A stretch of 64,000 nt of DNA from Arbacia lixula (GCA_963669155.1 OZ022586.1:1313938-1377937), one strand, 5' to 3'; positions 1 to 11,756 are shown, counted from the first letter of the stretch. Numbers and translations: made by a program. Notes: generated from the sequence alone by a model not told the origin.

Positions 1-1074
1 AACAACCTCTTTCGCATTTTGGTCATTCAATTAAAAAAAAATCACATCCTTACTTTTTGGATCCGTGAGGCTTTTTTTTTTTTGGGGGGGGGGGGACGTC
101 GATCCTTTTCTGTAATTTTACATGATATGTTATTATTTTTCTCTTAAATATTATTTTATTCCTTTTTCTTTTCTTACATGTGTTTCATCTTTAATGTCAT
201 AGTTTTTATTTCATGTTCATTCATATTTTTCTTTTGATATCCTTTGTATTTCATTTTCTATACGTTGCTTCATACAATTTATTTTTCGGGGGTTTATGTG
301 ATGGATATCATTGTTTTCATTTGATCTTTAAGAATAGGTGTATTGTCTTTTTTTATTTGTTTTGTTACATTTTCATCTTTTTCATCATTCATCATATACT
401 CTCTTGTTTTCACCATGGTAAATGTTGTGCACTGCTTCATCCGTCGATTTCCTGGCGATTCAGGCACCTAGGCATATATGTTTGAGAATGGTTGTACCAC
501 TGGGTGCATTTTGCAAGGGTTATGGTGTCGATGCACTGCACTGCAACCTCTCTCATGATGGTGCAGGCCCTGTATGTAGATTGCGGTTAAACTTACAAGA
601 AAAGTCAGAAATAGCCCACCTTCTCTGACGAATGTTATCGGTGTAATGAGAGCTACAAGCTAATAAATCACATCATCTTTCTTTATGCGAAACTGTGCAT
701 ATAATTATTCTAACAGAAATACACAAACTGACAAAGTAGCATAAGATGAAAACCATTGCACAAATGTCAAAAATGTATGCCTATTCACTAAATTGAATAA
801 CCGAATTCTTACTGCAGATTGTCCGGCGCGAATTTGAATGCCCCTTGCACGTTTTTGGAATTGAAAGCTCGTTTTACATTTTTGTATGACAAAAGTATGA
901 AATCGCATGCTCCTAAAATTAAATTGAACGACAAATTTTGCTTTTTGAATGATGATCTACCCCGTCATTCAATTTCGTTCTAAATTGAATGAACCTAAAG
1001 TTATTTCGGCTGCTGAGTTTACGAAATTGGGCGGGAAAACCTATAATAAAGGACCCATCACAGATCCTTGTGGG

Positions 1075-1216
1075 CAGTGGCGTAGACAGGTTCGTACACC
1101 TTGGGGGGATGACTGAGCTGCCAACGCTCGAGAGGGCGCCATGCGACCGAGCCGGGGGGGGGGGGGGGGGGGGGGAGGGTGTGGGAGGGGGGTGTCCCCC
1201 CCCCCTCCCACGGTAG
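1075..1216. repeat. G-tract / C-tract patch
   Basis: A run of about 22 G (1154-1175) is followed by G-rich sequence and then a C run near 1196-1207. The left flank contains GGCGTAGACAGG, which recurs in reverse orientation beside the G/C tracts at 3540-3680. This suggests a dispersed repeat with homopolymer tracts, not unique sequence. Confidence 0.5.
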
Positions 1217-1995
1217 GGAGCTTTTGCAATTTTGAACTTGAAATCGTGCAATCTGATGCATACTTAGTGAGGTTGTAGAAATCGTTGTTAGGAGATATAA
1301 ATTATGCTTCTACTTACATAATATGTGTCACGGTGCTGATGATGCTTGGATCGGCGCTTTGATCGGGCAGGCACTGATGTAGTTCATATAATATGTTCAC
1401 GAGGCATACATGCCAAATGTTTGTTTGTACACTGTTTGTACAAGAGTTGATGGTGTATAACACAAACGAAAAGGATGGAACGATATGAGTTACACGATGT
1501 TACTTCCTTTTGAAAAAGGTATCGCGTAGTAGTAGACGTATGTCCCAGGTTGAAAAGTCCAGAGCTAGAAAGTGTTATTCCTGCTGGAGAGTTTGTGTTG
1601 AGTAAGTCCGAGTGTTTCGGTGGTTGCGAGGAGAAGTGATGAGATGTAAAGTGATGGGGAGATGCCCCAACATCTCGAGAAGTCCACGATGTAGATTATG
1701 AATTCTGATTGGTCAGGATTTCCCGCTGTTTGGGCATAACAACTGCGTGAGTTCGGTAAAATCACCGGAAAGAGGGTTTCCGGACTCTCGCCGCAAGAAC
1801 AGATAAAGGGTGTTCTGTTATATATCACTCTCGCCGCAAGAACAAAGAGAGTTTAAGGGTGTTCTGTCAAATGTCACCCGTGTGGGGTCCGGACATGTAA
1901 TTCAAGATAGCAGAAATTTAACTTGTTGTTCCTTAAAACATGAGCCGCTACAAGGTAAAATAACACACAAAAGCGTGCACGCACACACGCACATA

Positions 1996-2008
<13 letters not shown>

Positions 2009-2036
<28 letters not shown>
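2009..2036. repeat. (CA)n microsatellite
   Basis: A pure CA run preceded by a short TC run. It explains the His/Thr-rich and Cys/Val-rich open frames on the two strands. Confidence 0.9.
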
Positions 2037-2038
<2 letters not shown>

Positions 2039-2619
2039 TGTACTACGCCTTAAAGAGATACGACGAGATCTACACACCGTGGCATACGAGTACGGAATGG
2101 ACTGACACATATTTTGCAGGGAGGGTTCGTAATGGATCCAGGGGTAGTTTGGGTACCATTTGGCTTGAAACAGAATCTTCTGCGGTTTAGTTTCTAGTAC
2201 GGGAATGGAAGAAGTTGGTGCTGATTGGGGCTAACCCAGTCGTTAAAAACGGCATCAGTTTCATCATCATCTCTCGCCTCAGATGCTCCATCACCCTCAA
2301 CGGCCCTTTCTTCTGGTTGAACTTCTGTAAGAACAGACCTTTCGCCGACATTATCCTATTAATTTTGATGTAGACGGCTGTTCGCCATCATGTTCTTCTT
2401 TCTCATTATGCTTGAAAAAGAAGTGATCTTTGATGTTCTCAATTTATGAGACATCCTATAATCCGAAAATCAATTCACTCTGTAGATTATGTAAGGGACA
2501 CACTCACATATATTTTCCCCTTAAAAAGTTAAGGAAGACAAGGCCTCCTGCTTAGCGGACTCACCACGTGTTTTTGTTTTCTAAACACAACAAAAAACAG
2601 TACCCCCCCCCCCCCCTGA

Positions 2620-3296
2620 GCAAAATAGCATAACTTTTTATCGAAGCGGTTTTGGGAAAAATAATTTGCAGGATTGTTACTTAACTTATTGACTAACCTA
2701 TGTGTGAAAATGACATTAATCTAATTAGTCATGCATGAGTGGGCAAATTTTAAAGGCAAAAACTGTAGATTTTTCAAAAGTCACAAGGGTAATTGTTTAT
2801 GCAGTACATTTTGGCATTTCTTTATTTTCTGCGATTTTTAAAGTGTATTCACTCAACCACGACACTGAAATGACTTCCAATGTTTACATAACATGCCATC
2901 TTACATCTTTGTCAAAATATATTAAGGTTTTTTCACAAAAATAAAGGGTTTTTAAAAGTTTCAAACTCAAGAGGAAGGAGTATTTTTTAAACGGGTTAAA
3001 TGGGCTAAATGTCGGGATACGTGTAGGTGCATCGAGAGATGAATGATAAACAATGAAAGGACGTAAGTTATGCACCAGACATGGAATTCATCAAATATTC
3101 ATATGACAGAAACCCCAAATAACCCTTGTGACTTTTGAAAAGTTACATTATTGCATCTTAAATATGTCCACTCACGCATGACTTATTGGATATTTGGAAT
3201 GTGATTTTCACACAGAAGTTAGTCAATAAGGTCAGAAACAATCCTGCCAAATTATTTTGCCCCAAACTTCTTTGATAAAAAGTTATGCTATTTTGC
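2620..3296. mobile_element. fold-back element, about 680 bp
   Basis: The left end GCAAAATAGCATAACTTTTT recurs inverted at the right end, ending near 3296. Similarity between the arms continues inward for more than 150 bp with mismatches, including shared GATTGTT, TTATTGACTAAC and AAAAGTCACAAGGG blocks. No transposase is visible. It is probably a non-autonomous DNA element. Partial resemblance is also seen near 21690-21800. Confidence 0.7.
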
Positions 3297-3539
3297 TTAG
3301 TGAGGACAAACCACAAGATAACCACAAAATACTTGTAAGATTTTCTCTTTTTTACCGTCTGAATTGGCTTTGACCGTGTGAATGCGGCTATAATACCAAT
3401 GAACACGATTAAAATAATGATGAGGATTAATATCATTATCATGATCATCATCATTATTAATATTATAATTGTTATCATTGTCGTTTTTACTATTATTATC
3501 ATCAGTATGACTTATTAAATAAGCAAATATCATTCCCCC

Positions 3540-3680
3540 AAACCTGGGGGGGGGGGGGGGGGGGGGGGGGGAGGGATGATTGTACATGCCATCCCCCCCC
3601 CCCCCCCCCCACCTTGTGAAGTGGAGCGGGGGGTGTATCCCCCTCACCCCCCACCCCCCCCTGTCTACGCCTACGCCCCT
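3540..3680. repeat. G/C homopolymer tracts
   Basis: A run of about 26 G (3546-3571) is followed by a long C run near 3593-3610 and further C tracts. The right flank carries CTGTCTACGCC, the inverse of the motif next to the patch at 1075. Open frames across it are low complexity. Confidence 0.6.
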
Positions 3681-4071
3681 GCGTTGTGGGACACCCTGGC
3701 GTATCATACGTTAGTTTGAAACCTCATCATTGATTACTACATGTTGATATCTATTTGTAACATAAGTATGGAGCCAATTCATGAACTGCTCTTGAATCCA
3801 AAGCTAAATTGTAATCTTCGAAGACGTATTTCGTGGCTAATCGAGTCAAAAGCAGCAGAGTAATCCAGCAACACTAAAAATGCCTCTTGTCCTTGACCCA
3901 GGCTGAGGAGCAATAAAAAGGTGGAGACATTAAATACTCCAATGTATGACGAAACTGAAACCTGGAATGTATGTGTATATCACTAGAATAACATTTAAGT
4001 GCATTATAATCATAGTCGGGTTGTTTTAAGAACATTTTCATGATATTCGGGGGAAAAAAAAACAAACGATA

Positions 4072-4460
4072 ATTCTCCCTATCGCATATAGCTCTCCGAA
4101 TCTGAACGTGTGTGGCGCTCTAATTTTTTTACTTTACTTCTTGGGATATGAACTTCCGGTCCACGAACATTCGGCAATAGGGGACCAGGGTATCCAACTA
4201 ATTTTTATGAATATTAACCCTAAACCTAACCCTGACCTGAACACTAACCCTAAACCTTATTCTAGACCTAATCCTGACCCTAACCACAACCCTACACAAA
4301 ATTTCCACTGCTTAATTCATAAAAAAAAGTGATTTCTTGGTCACTTTCTGCCGACAACCAACTCTTACCGGAAGTATACGTCCCAAGAGCAATCGATCAG
4401 ATATCGGTATCGTGAGGTGATATCGCTTGATATCGGCTATATATATGCGATAGGGAGAAT
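4072..4460. mobile_element. MITE family 4, copy A
   Basis: Ends are perfect inverted repeats (ATTCTCCCTATCGCATA at the left, its complement at the right). The same ends and arms recur at 52766-53177, and one arm is present near 32665-32760. The interior near 4210-4300 has degenerate CCTAACCCTAA-type repeats. The flanking duplicated block gives an empty-site comparison. No coding sequence is seen. Confidence 0.8.
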
Positions 4461-4531
4461 TGATGATTTTTTTTAACCACTACCGCTAGCAGAGTTCCCC
4501 AGGACTCTGCACTAGTCCCCCCCTCCTTGGC

Positions 4532-4682
4532 CCCGTAACATAAAGGTTTGCGATAAATTGCAAATTTGAAAGACAAATTCTAATTGGTTACAGGTCAGTC
4601 ATTTCACAAAAAGCGCATGCAACAATGATGTTGATTGGCCATTGCTATTTTGCAATTGATCGCAAACTTTTATGTTACGGGA
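4532..4682. mobile_element. MITE with CCCGTAACATAAA ends
   Basis: The left end CCCGTAACATAAAGGTTTGC pairs with an inverted copy ending near 4682 that differs by one base. Pairing continues through GATAAATTGCAAA / TTTGCAATTGATC. About 150 bp, single copy in this window, no coding content. Confidence 0.7.
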
Positions 4683-5034
4683 CACTGGACTGCATTAGCA
4701 ATCCGCCGACAACGGACGTAGGTGGCGCATCACATAAAAAAAAAAAAAAAAAAGATGAACTGGGGGGAAACGCGAAATCGGCATTAAATCACTGCAAGAT
4801 AGGAAGAAACTGAGACCTGGAATGTAAGTGTATGACACTAGAATATCGTTTATGGTGCAATATAATGATAGTGAGGTTGTTTTAAGAACATTTCCATATC
4901 ATTTGGAGAAAGAAAAAAATCGAAAATTCCCGATTTTGTAACCCCTACCACTAGGTAAGTTCCCCCTAGAACTCGGGAAGGAGAGCTAGGCCTAGGCTCG
5001 CGCTCACATGCTGCTTGCTAGCTGCTACTGGCTG

Positions 5035-5105
5035 TAGTGCTCCTGCTTACTGCGACCAGCCCGCTCACGCAGTGAGCGCGCGGGAGCAGTCCCGGGGCTA
5101 TGCTC
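5035..5105 (+). promoter_or_regulatory. GC-rich block upstream of zinc-finger gene A
   Basis: A GC-rich block containing TGCGACCAG and GCGGGAGCAGTCCCGGGGCT. The same words, in the same order, lie at 14717-14760 upstream of zinc-finger gene B. Conservation between tandem paralogues and position upstream of the first coding exon suggest promoter or 5' UTR sequence. The function is inferred. Confidence 0.5.
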
Positions 5106-5588
5106 CTGCTAGCTGCCGATCACTGACCAGCTGTCAGAGACGGCCATTGAGTAGATCTAAATGGATAATATTTGTTTAGGTACAGGGTTAGACTTACTAC
5201 CCTCATCATGTTAGTGTTAATCATATATTTCATCAACTTTTTGATGAATTAGAAATCTGCAGTAACAGTGTCTGAGTTAAATATCTTACGCTAGTATATT
5301 AGTATAACTTCAATTTCAGCGTCGGCTGTGCCGATTTGATCGGTAAACCGTTGGAGTGAGCCACCGTCTGCACCGCTTTTGCTTGTGCAGAATTGAAGAC
5401 GTAACCACCGTTGCCATAAAGTTTTGAGTTTATTTCACGAATAACTTAGCAGTTAGTGTGATTTTGGTTTAGTGGATAGATTATTCGTTTTCTAATTGTG
5501 CATCTGGCATGTCTTTATTTCAACAGTAGGCCGGCTACAGTATGAACGGTATGCATGTATTCACTAGACCGAAAAAATCAGTCTCTAT

Positions 5589-5629
5589 AGGACGTTGGAT
5601 CCGCTGAGATTGCATCTGGCTCCTCTGAA
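5589..5629 (+). promoter_or_regulatory. conserved 5' block of zinc-finger gene A
   Basis: The words AGGACGTTGGATCCGCTGAG and GCTCCTCTGAA are shared almost exactly with 14820-14865, upstream of gene B. The block lies about 320 bp before the first coding exon. It could be a core promoter or a non-coding first exon. I see no decisive splice donor. Confidence 0.5.
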
Positions 5630-5848
5630 CGCCCTATTTAGGGGGGGTATGTCCAAAAATGTCATTTTGATTAAAGAATGCCCCCGAATGAGACGGTTAT
5701 TCCTGTCTAGTATTCACACCCTGCGTGAAGATAGATTAGAACTTCAGAATTTGATTTTAAAGTAATTGAAAATAGGGCCTCTTTTAAAAATACAAATTTT
5801 GGAGGTGCAGAATATGAATTTTGACTTTCAAAGGTTGGCAGCCCTGTA

Positions 5849-5872
5849 CAGTACAGTACAGTACAGTACAGT
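5849..5872. repeat. short AGTAC tandem run
   Basis: About five copies of a 5-bp GTACA unit just upstream of the first coding exon of zinc-finger gene A. Confidence 0.85.
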
Positions 5873-5952
5873 TTTTGTTCATTCTTTCTGCTATTAATTG
5901 ATATTGTGTTATGTTATATCTTTTTTTTTTTATATATTTATCGTTTTGGCAG

Positions 5953-6101
5953 GAGCAGGACAGTGCAAGATAGAGGCCTAGTCTACAGCTCTGTCATTAT
6001 GAACGACCACAACACTGTGGAGGATGAAGCAATGGATGGAATACCAAATGAGCTTGCAAAATGTACCTGTACCATCAAAGAAGAATCAGAGAAGATGCCA
6101 G
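5953..6101 (+). CDS. zinc-finger gene A, first coding exon
   Basis: Acceptor TTTTGGCAG ends at 5952 and donor CCAG|GTAATG follows 6101. The ATG is at 5999, so 5953-5998 is 5' UTR. The coding part is 103 nt (34 codons plus 1 nt), exactly the length and phase of the matching exon of gene B. Confidence 0.85.
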
Positions 6102-9100
6102 GTAATGTGTCTGTAAATGTATAAGCGGATTTGAAAGTGGGTTTGCAGCATTTGTTCTGGCAGAGAAAGAGTTAATCCTATTATGACTGGGCTTTTTGAG
6201 AGCAGGTTTTGACGGGGGATGGGGTCAAAATATGTCTGCCACAAAATGTTGACTCGACATGATATTTTGAATGGAGATAAAGGAGCATGTTAAAGAGTGC
6301 AGCTGCATACAAAAAAGTATTCCATTTTGTGTTAATTAATCTTCATGCAACTTAGATACATATTTGTAATTGATTGTAAAAAGATGGCAGTAAGGTCAAA
6401 ATTCTTTTTTATAGGCAGTGTTGCATAATCAACAGTATCAGGTTAAAACACTTTGAAATTACGGGAAGCACTCGTTATTCTTAAGGTTCGTTATCCCAAA
6501 GGTTCACTATTCTGAAGGTTCATTAGTCCAAAAACAAAATAAGGTTCGTTAGTCTGAAAACGAAATTTTTTGTACGGTCAGAGTTGGTTTAAAGGATAGT
6601 CAGTGAAACAGCACATAACACTTCAAAAGTTGTTAGTTTGTCTGCAGGTATTTACTTTGTGGTATTCATGCATTCAAGTTGGGATAAACCCAATTTTGTT
6701 GTTTAATGCAAAAAATGTTTGAATTAAGCAGCATTCCTTGTAAAACGTTAGTTTGGGCTACGCCAGTGCAGCTGAAACGCTTTGTCAATCCTCCAAATTA
6801 TGAAATAAAATGGAGAAAAACTGTTCCAAAGCGTTGTCCCCTCACTTCAATAAGAAGCAAAAAACAAGCATGGATTCAATCAGAAATTGTGGGGAAATGT
6901 ATGTGCGAGAAGATGGTGAGATAGGAAGTGGTGGGGGGGGGGGGGGGGTGGGTGGCAGTGTTTAGAAATATTCAACTGGGCCGAACTTTGTAATCTAAAT
7001 TCTTGATAGCACATACACATTTAAGGGAGAGTCAATTAATAGCTCACAGCAAAGTTTCAAGTTTGTGTGCAGGCACTGACTGCATAGCTGTCTCCTTTGA
7101 TGATACACCCTATCGCTTTACCCCTATTCATAGTGGCCACCCTTCTCTGAAATATGCACAACAATTGCAGCAATTTTACTCATGCAGTAACGATATCTAG
7201 CTATATATTTGAGTTTATGAACAAAGTTACCAAAATAATGTGGTATTTTTTGTTTGTTTTTAATACATGCATCTAGCTATTTTGCAGCAACAACAAATTG
7301 TATTGCAGGTAATGCATCTAAGGAACTGCTTCCACAAAACGATGTAAATACATACTGTATGAAATGGTGAATGAAAGAAAATGTATTCTTGCTGCATCTT
7401 TTGAGATTTCTATTCAATCCTTTTGTTGTAATATCATTCAGATGGACGGGATACCACGCTAGATGCCACGACAGAGCCTGATCTGGAGGGTGACACTGTA
7501 AAGTCTGCTGACCAATGTGAAGAGCTGACTTTTGACAGGTTAGCTGAAGGAACCATCAAGGAAAATGAGGACGTGATACTAGTTGAAGTGAACAATGTTA
7601 ATCTAGAAAAATGTCATCAATGTTATTTTTGTAGTGAGACATTCACCCAAAGTAGCGCATTAAGGAGACATCTGGTAGCTCACACTGGAGAGTACCCAAA
7701 CCAATGTGGTGCATGTAATGACACATTTTCAAGAAGAAGCAAATTAGCAGATCATATGAAAAAACATGCAGGAGAGCAACTAGAGCAATGTTCTATTTGC
7801 AATGACACCTTCATGACGAGAGGTGCATTAAAAAGACATATGAAAATCTTTCATGTGAGACATTCTCGCAAGTGCTCTAGTCGTAATAAGACTCCCACAC
7901 AACAAAGCCATGTGGCACGTCATACGAGAATTCACCCTGGAGAGCGTCCACACCAATGTTCTGTCTGTAATGACACATTCAGAACAAGAAGAAGCTTGGC
8001 CAATCATATGATAATTCACACTGGAGAGCGTTTGTACGAATGTTCTGTTTGTAATAAGATATTCAGTAAGAAAGACCTACTGTCAAAGCACACGAGAATT
8101 CACACTGAAGAGCATTCACACAAATGCTCTGTCTGTAATGACATATTCAAGACAAGAAGAAGCTTGGCAAATCATATGAGAATCCACCCTGAAGAGCCTT
8201 CACACCGATGTTCTGTCTGTAATGACACATTCAAGACAAGAAGTAGCTTGGCAGATCATTTGACAATTCATACTGGAGAGCCTTCACACCAATGTTCTGT
8301 CTGTAATAACACATTCACAAGAAAAAGAAACTTGCTAGATCATATGAGAACCCACACCGGAGAGCGTCCACACCAATGTTCTATTTGTGATCGCACTTTT
8401 AAACAAAAATGCCATCTGGCAGATCATATGAGAGGTCACACTGGAGAAAATCCATACCAATGTTCTGTTTGTAGTGACACATTCTCAAGAAGAGGAAGTT
8501 TGGCATCTCATATGAGAATCCACACTAGAAAGCATCCACACAAATGTTCCGTCTGTAATGACACATTCAAGACAAGAAGTAGCTTGGCAAGTCATGTGAG
8601 AATTCACACTGGAGAGCGTACACACCAATGTTCTGTCTGTAATGACATATTTGAGACAAGAAGTAGCTTGGTAGAGCATGTGAGAACTCACACTGTAAAG
8701 CGTACACATCAATGTCCTGTCTGTAATGGCATATTCAAGACGAAAAGTAGCTTGGCAGATCATATAAGAATCCACACTGGAGAGCGTCCACACCAATGTT
8801 CTGTCTGTAATGACACATTCAAAACAAGCAGCAACTTAGCATATCATATGAGAAATCACACTGGAAAGCGTCCACACCAATGTTCCATTTGTAATCGCAC
8901 TTTTAAACAAAAATGCCATCTGGCAGATCATATGAGAGGTCACACTGGAGAGCGTCCATTCCAATGTTCCGTCTGTAATAACACATTCAGAACAAGAAGT
9001 ATCTTGGCAGCGCATATGAGGATTCACACTGGAGAGCGTCCATACCAATGTTCTGTATGTAATGACACATTCAAGACAAGAAGTAGCTTGGCAGGTCATA

Positions 9101-9213
9101 TGAAAGTTCATACTGGAGAGCGTCCACACCGATGTTCTGTATGTAATGGCACATTCTCATTAAGGAGCGCATTGAAAAGACATGCAAGAGTTCATACCAC
9201 AAAGCGTTCATAG
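5999..9213 (+). CDS. C2H2 zinc-finger protein A (two coding exons)
   Basis: Predicted nuclear poly-zinc-finger protein of 624 aa, joined from 5999-6101 and 7442-9213 by a phase-1 intron. The N-terminus (residues 1-94) has no recognised KRAB, SCAN or BTB domain. It is acidic and contains TIKEE, which fits the consensus for SUMO attachment. From residue 95 to the C-terminus there are 19 tandem C2H2 fingers of 28 residues with TGERP-type linkers. Finger 4 is degenerate: the second Cys is Arg (CSSRN). Fingers 10 and 16 share KQKCHLADHMRGH and lie exactly 504 nt (six fingers) apart, which indicates internal duplication. The protein most likely binds DNA, but its target cannot be read from the sequence. 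Gene B downstream is a tandem paralogue. The start ATG is chosen because it is conserved in both paralogues. Confidence 0.92.
6470..6565. repeat. GGTTCGTTA/TTCTGAA short tandem repeat
   Basis: About five degenerate copies of a 17-18 bp unit (AAGGTTCGTTAT.C.GAA) inside the intron of zinc-finger gene A. Confidence 0.65.
7442..9213 (+). CDS. zinc-finger gene A, finger-array exon
   Basis: Acceptor ATATCATTCAG ends at 7441. Joined to the first coding exon, the frame reads DGRDTTLDATTEPDLEG and runs into the fingers without a stop, ending at TAG 9211-9213. The whole 19-finger array lies in this single exon, as is usual for C2H2 array genes. Confidence 0.93.
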
Positions 9214-9245
9214 TAATGTTGACTATGCATTGATTGCAAAATCAT

Positions 9246-9473
9246 GCATATGCTACCACTTTAGGGATCAATTGGCATTGGGTAAAGAGTAACCAGGCTT
9301 TTGAACCGAGGTATATTTTGTACAGTTCAGCATGAAGCATGATGCTTTTTAGGCTAAAGGAACATGTTTCTTGCTGAATCGTACAAGATTTAAGGCGGTT
9401 CAAAACCATGGTTCCTTCCCTTCCTTCCCTTTCCCTTTACCCGATGCCAATTCCCTAGAGCGGTAGTGTATGC
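9246..9473. mobile_element. MITE family 1, copy A
   Basis: Inverted ends (GCATATGCTACC... and its near complement) enclose long arms containing AATTGGCA, TTCAGCATGAA and GAACCG blocks. The arms are inverted copies of each other, so the element folds into one long hairpin. Two closer copies lie at 24990-25226 and 30808-31060. This copy is the most diverged. It sits just past the stop codon of gene A, so it may be in its 3' UTR. Confidence 0.75.
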
Positions 9474-9602
9474 TTGTACCCGCAATAGATGAGCCATATT
9501 TGCAAAGTTGCTATCTATTGCAACACACTCTTTGTGATATGGGGCGTCAGATCTAATTCAATATGAGACCATTTGCTTCATGAACACGTATGCTGAAGAC
9601 AT

Positions 9603-10192
9603 TGGCCTGTATTCTGATCAGAGGTTTAATGCAAACAGTGTACTAAACCTGGACGAACGGATATGGATATGGATATGGATATAGCAATTTATTGTCCAAT
9701 TGGAAATTTCATTTTCACTGGTTTACATTGATACAAACAAAGAATGTGACATCACACAAGGTACATATAAACAGAAAGACATGTACAATTATACAAATTC
9801 TGAAGGATACATGATGTTTATGTTAGCTTTACAATTACTGAAACTGAGCAAAACAAGGCTTCTATTGGGTTGTACGAAATATACACTTATTACACCAATA
9901 TTAGTAAACCTGCATTGGTTACCAATGCGGCATGGGACGCCAAATAAATCATCTGATGTTATCCCCAAATCATTGATATTCATCAACGTATCACAACAGT
10001 GGTCGATTTCAATTATTCACTGCAATTGCTATGTGGACAAACTCACTATAATACATGTATAGTGATTCAGAGGCCCAAATCAATTATATTCAATCAATAA
10101 TAATGTTTCATTTTGTTTCATTTGGCTTCCCATAAACTTAGTCCAAGTTGAGTACACTCCTTGCGTTAAACCTCTGGTCAGAATATGGGCCA
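9603..10192. mobile_element. fold-back element family 3, copy A
   Basis: The ends GTATTCTGATCAGAGGTTTAA and an inverted copy ending near 10190 match the ends of the element at 34906-35204. This copy is twice as long because about 275 bp of other sequence, starting with a GGATAT repeat, sits inside it (9656-9930). Confidence 0.7.
9656..9930 (+). mobile_element. possible LINE fragment inside the family 3 element
   Basis: The + strand near 9889-9930 encodes ITPILVNLHWLPM. This resembles the conserved L.WLP. segment near the end of many non-LTR retrotransposon reverse transcriptases. A GGATAT tandem run at 9659-9683 marks one edge. It is too short to classify and is clearly not functional. Confidence 0.35.
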
Positions 10193-10980
10193 TTGTCCTA
10201 ATATCTAAGTCCAGCAGGGTATGTAAACAGCACTTGACAATCTTGGAAAGTATTGTTACAAATGAGTATTTAAAGTTAACATGAATAATACCAAAAAGGG
10301 TTATTTGTGGTGACCAATGGGAAATATTTTCAAAATGCAAAATTTGATCTGAATGGGAAAGAGGAAGAAATTGTGAATTATTAAGGTCTTATCTTGAATT
10401 GTACAGGGTTATTTGTTGACACTGAAAGATTATTGTGATAGATTTCAAAAAGTTTTTTGAAATTATGTAATTTTTTAGTAATCACCAACGTACTTTTAAC
10501 ATTGGAACTTGTCTCTTTGAATATCTAATCAAGCTAGTTCTTATGTATGGAGCAAAGATATGTGGAGCCTTTATTATCATGTTTAACAATGTAATGAATC
10601 ATGAATGCGGGAAATTAAAACTGTACTTCAACAATAAAAGTATGGTAAGCATACCAATATATGCAGTGGATAAGTTATACGTATGTGTTGGGTACCTATC
10701 TTAAAAGTAGCAAAATGTCAACAAATGATAAAATATTTGATAAGAAGGAGAATGATTACTGTAGAATCTGGTACAAATGTATGTACAACTCACCTCTAAA
10801 AAATGTAGAAATTGAGTGCACAGGGAGATGCTATCTAGCCAATATGTTATGATAGAAACAAACAGTATTATTGTCATTATTTGATAAATGTCAAATATGT
10901 ATGTTAATAGGAATGTGTTGAATACCTTATCAGCATTTGATCATGAAAAAGGAAAATACTGGAGATGAAGAGTATAACGA
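10193..10980. other. gene-free AT-rich stretch
   Basis: Short open frames only. None has a recognisable domain or plausible splice structure. No RNA gene is recognised. Confidence 0.5.
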
Positions 10981-11756
10981 GTTGCACGAAAATTATTCAA
11001 CCCCCGTGCATTTTGGATATTCTGGCAAAATGAGGATACATTTCAACTGCAGATTATTCTTAAATCATACAGATTGAAGAGATAGCTTGTTACAAATACA
11101 TGTAATTGTGACTAACTGTGATTATTCATGCATGACGAGATATAATCCAGGAAGGTCGCTTTCAGACCTTTCTGTGGTCATTGAAGTCTAACTTGAAATG
11201 CCTCGCCGATCATGGTTTGTTAAGTCATTGCTTTGATGCATGTATATGATATAATATGCCTTAATATGATATATGATTCTTATTATCTAAATTTACATAT
11301 TTCATTTGACCAAAGATTTTGTTGAGTGAATTTCTGGTGCCTCCATTGAGTTTGTACAGAGGTTGCCCGTGAGATTAATAATTCCAATTTCAATCCGTGT
11401 GAAAACGAATTGAACCAGTCAAAGTACTAAAAATTATTATGTTACATGATGGGATATTATTTCATCTTTCATAAAAAGAAACAAAAAAGCCATGATTACC
11501 AGCGCATTATAAGTCATGCTTCACTGATCACAGAAAGGTCTGTAAATGGCCATTATTGTGCTCACTGGACCATATTTTCTTGTACTTCAATTATCACAGT
11601 TTGTAACTACAAGAAAATCTGTATTTAATCATGATAAACTATCCGTTTCTCGTTTAGCATTTGCATGATTTGGTAACATTCTGCAGTTGTTATGGTAGTC
11701 TTTTTGCCAGAATGTCCAGAATTATGTGATGGGGGTTGAATAATTTTGCTGGCAAC
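10981..11756. mobile_element. fold-back element, about 780 bp
   Basis: The left end GTTGCACGAAAATTATTCAA followed by CCCCC pairs with an inverted copy ending at 11756 (GGGGGTTGAATAATTTTGCT, then GGCAAC). Inner arms also pair (AGACCTTTCTGTG / CACAGAAAGGTCT). No coding content. Confidence 0.7.

Larger units (their letters stand above)
1..2570. other. gene-free stretch, simple sequence
   Basis: No open frame here looks coding. The stretch is T-rich at the start, with a T run and G run near 70-94, then has a G/C homopolymer patch at 1154-1207 and a CA dinucleotide run near 2009-2036. The short open frames across the homopolymer patch are low-complexity translations. Confidence 0.6.
3948..4975. 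repeat. direct repeat pair flanking two inserted elements
   Basis: A block at about 3948-4071 that resumes at 4461-4500 matches a second block at about 4806-4975. Shared words include ACCTGGAATGTA, GTTGTTTTAAGAACATTT and AGTTCCCC. The first copy is split by the element at 4072-4460, while the second copy has no insertion, so it acts as an empty site. Confidence 0.7.

Noticed and set aside
7828-9129. Minus-strand open frames across the zinc-finger arrays (also 16751-18266)
   Set aside because: They mirror the finger repeats of the + strand gene. The repeated linker reads as a recurring false motif.
9700-10062. 120-aa frame downstream of zinc-finger gene A
   Set aside because: Lies inside a fold-back element and its insert. 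Only a short LINE-like scrap is recognisable.
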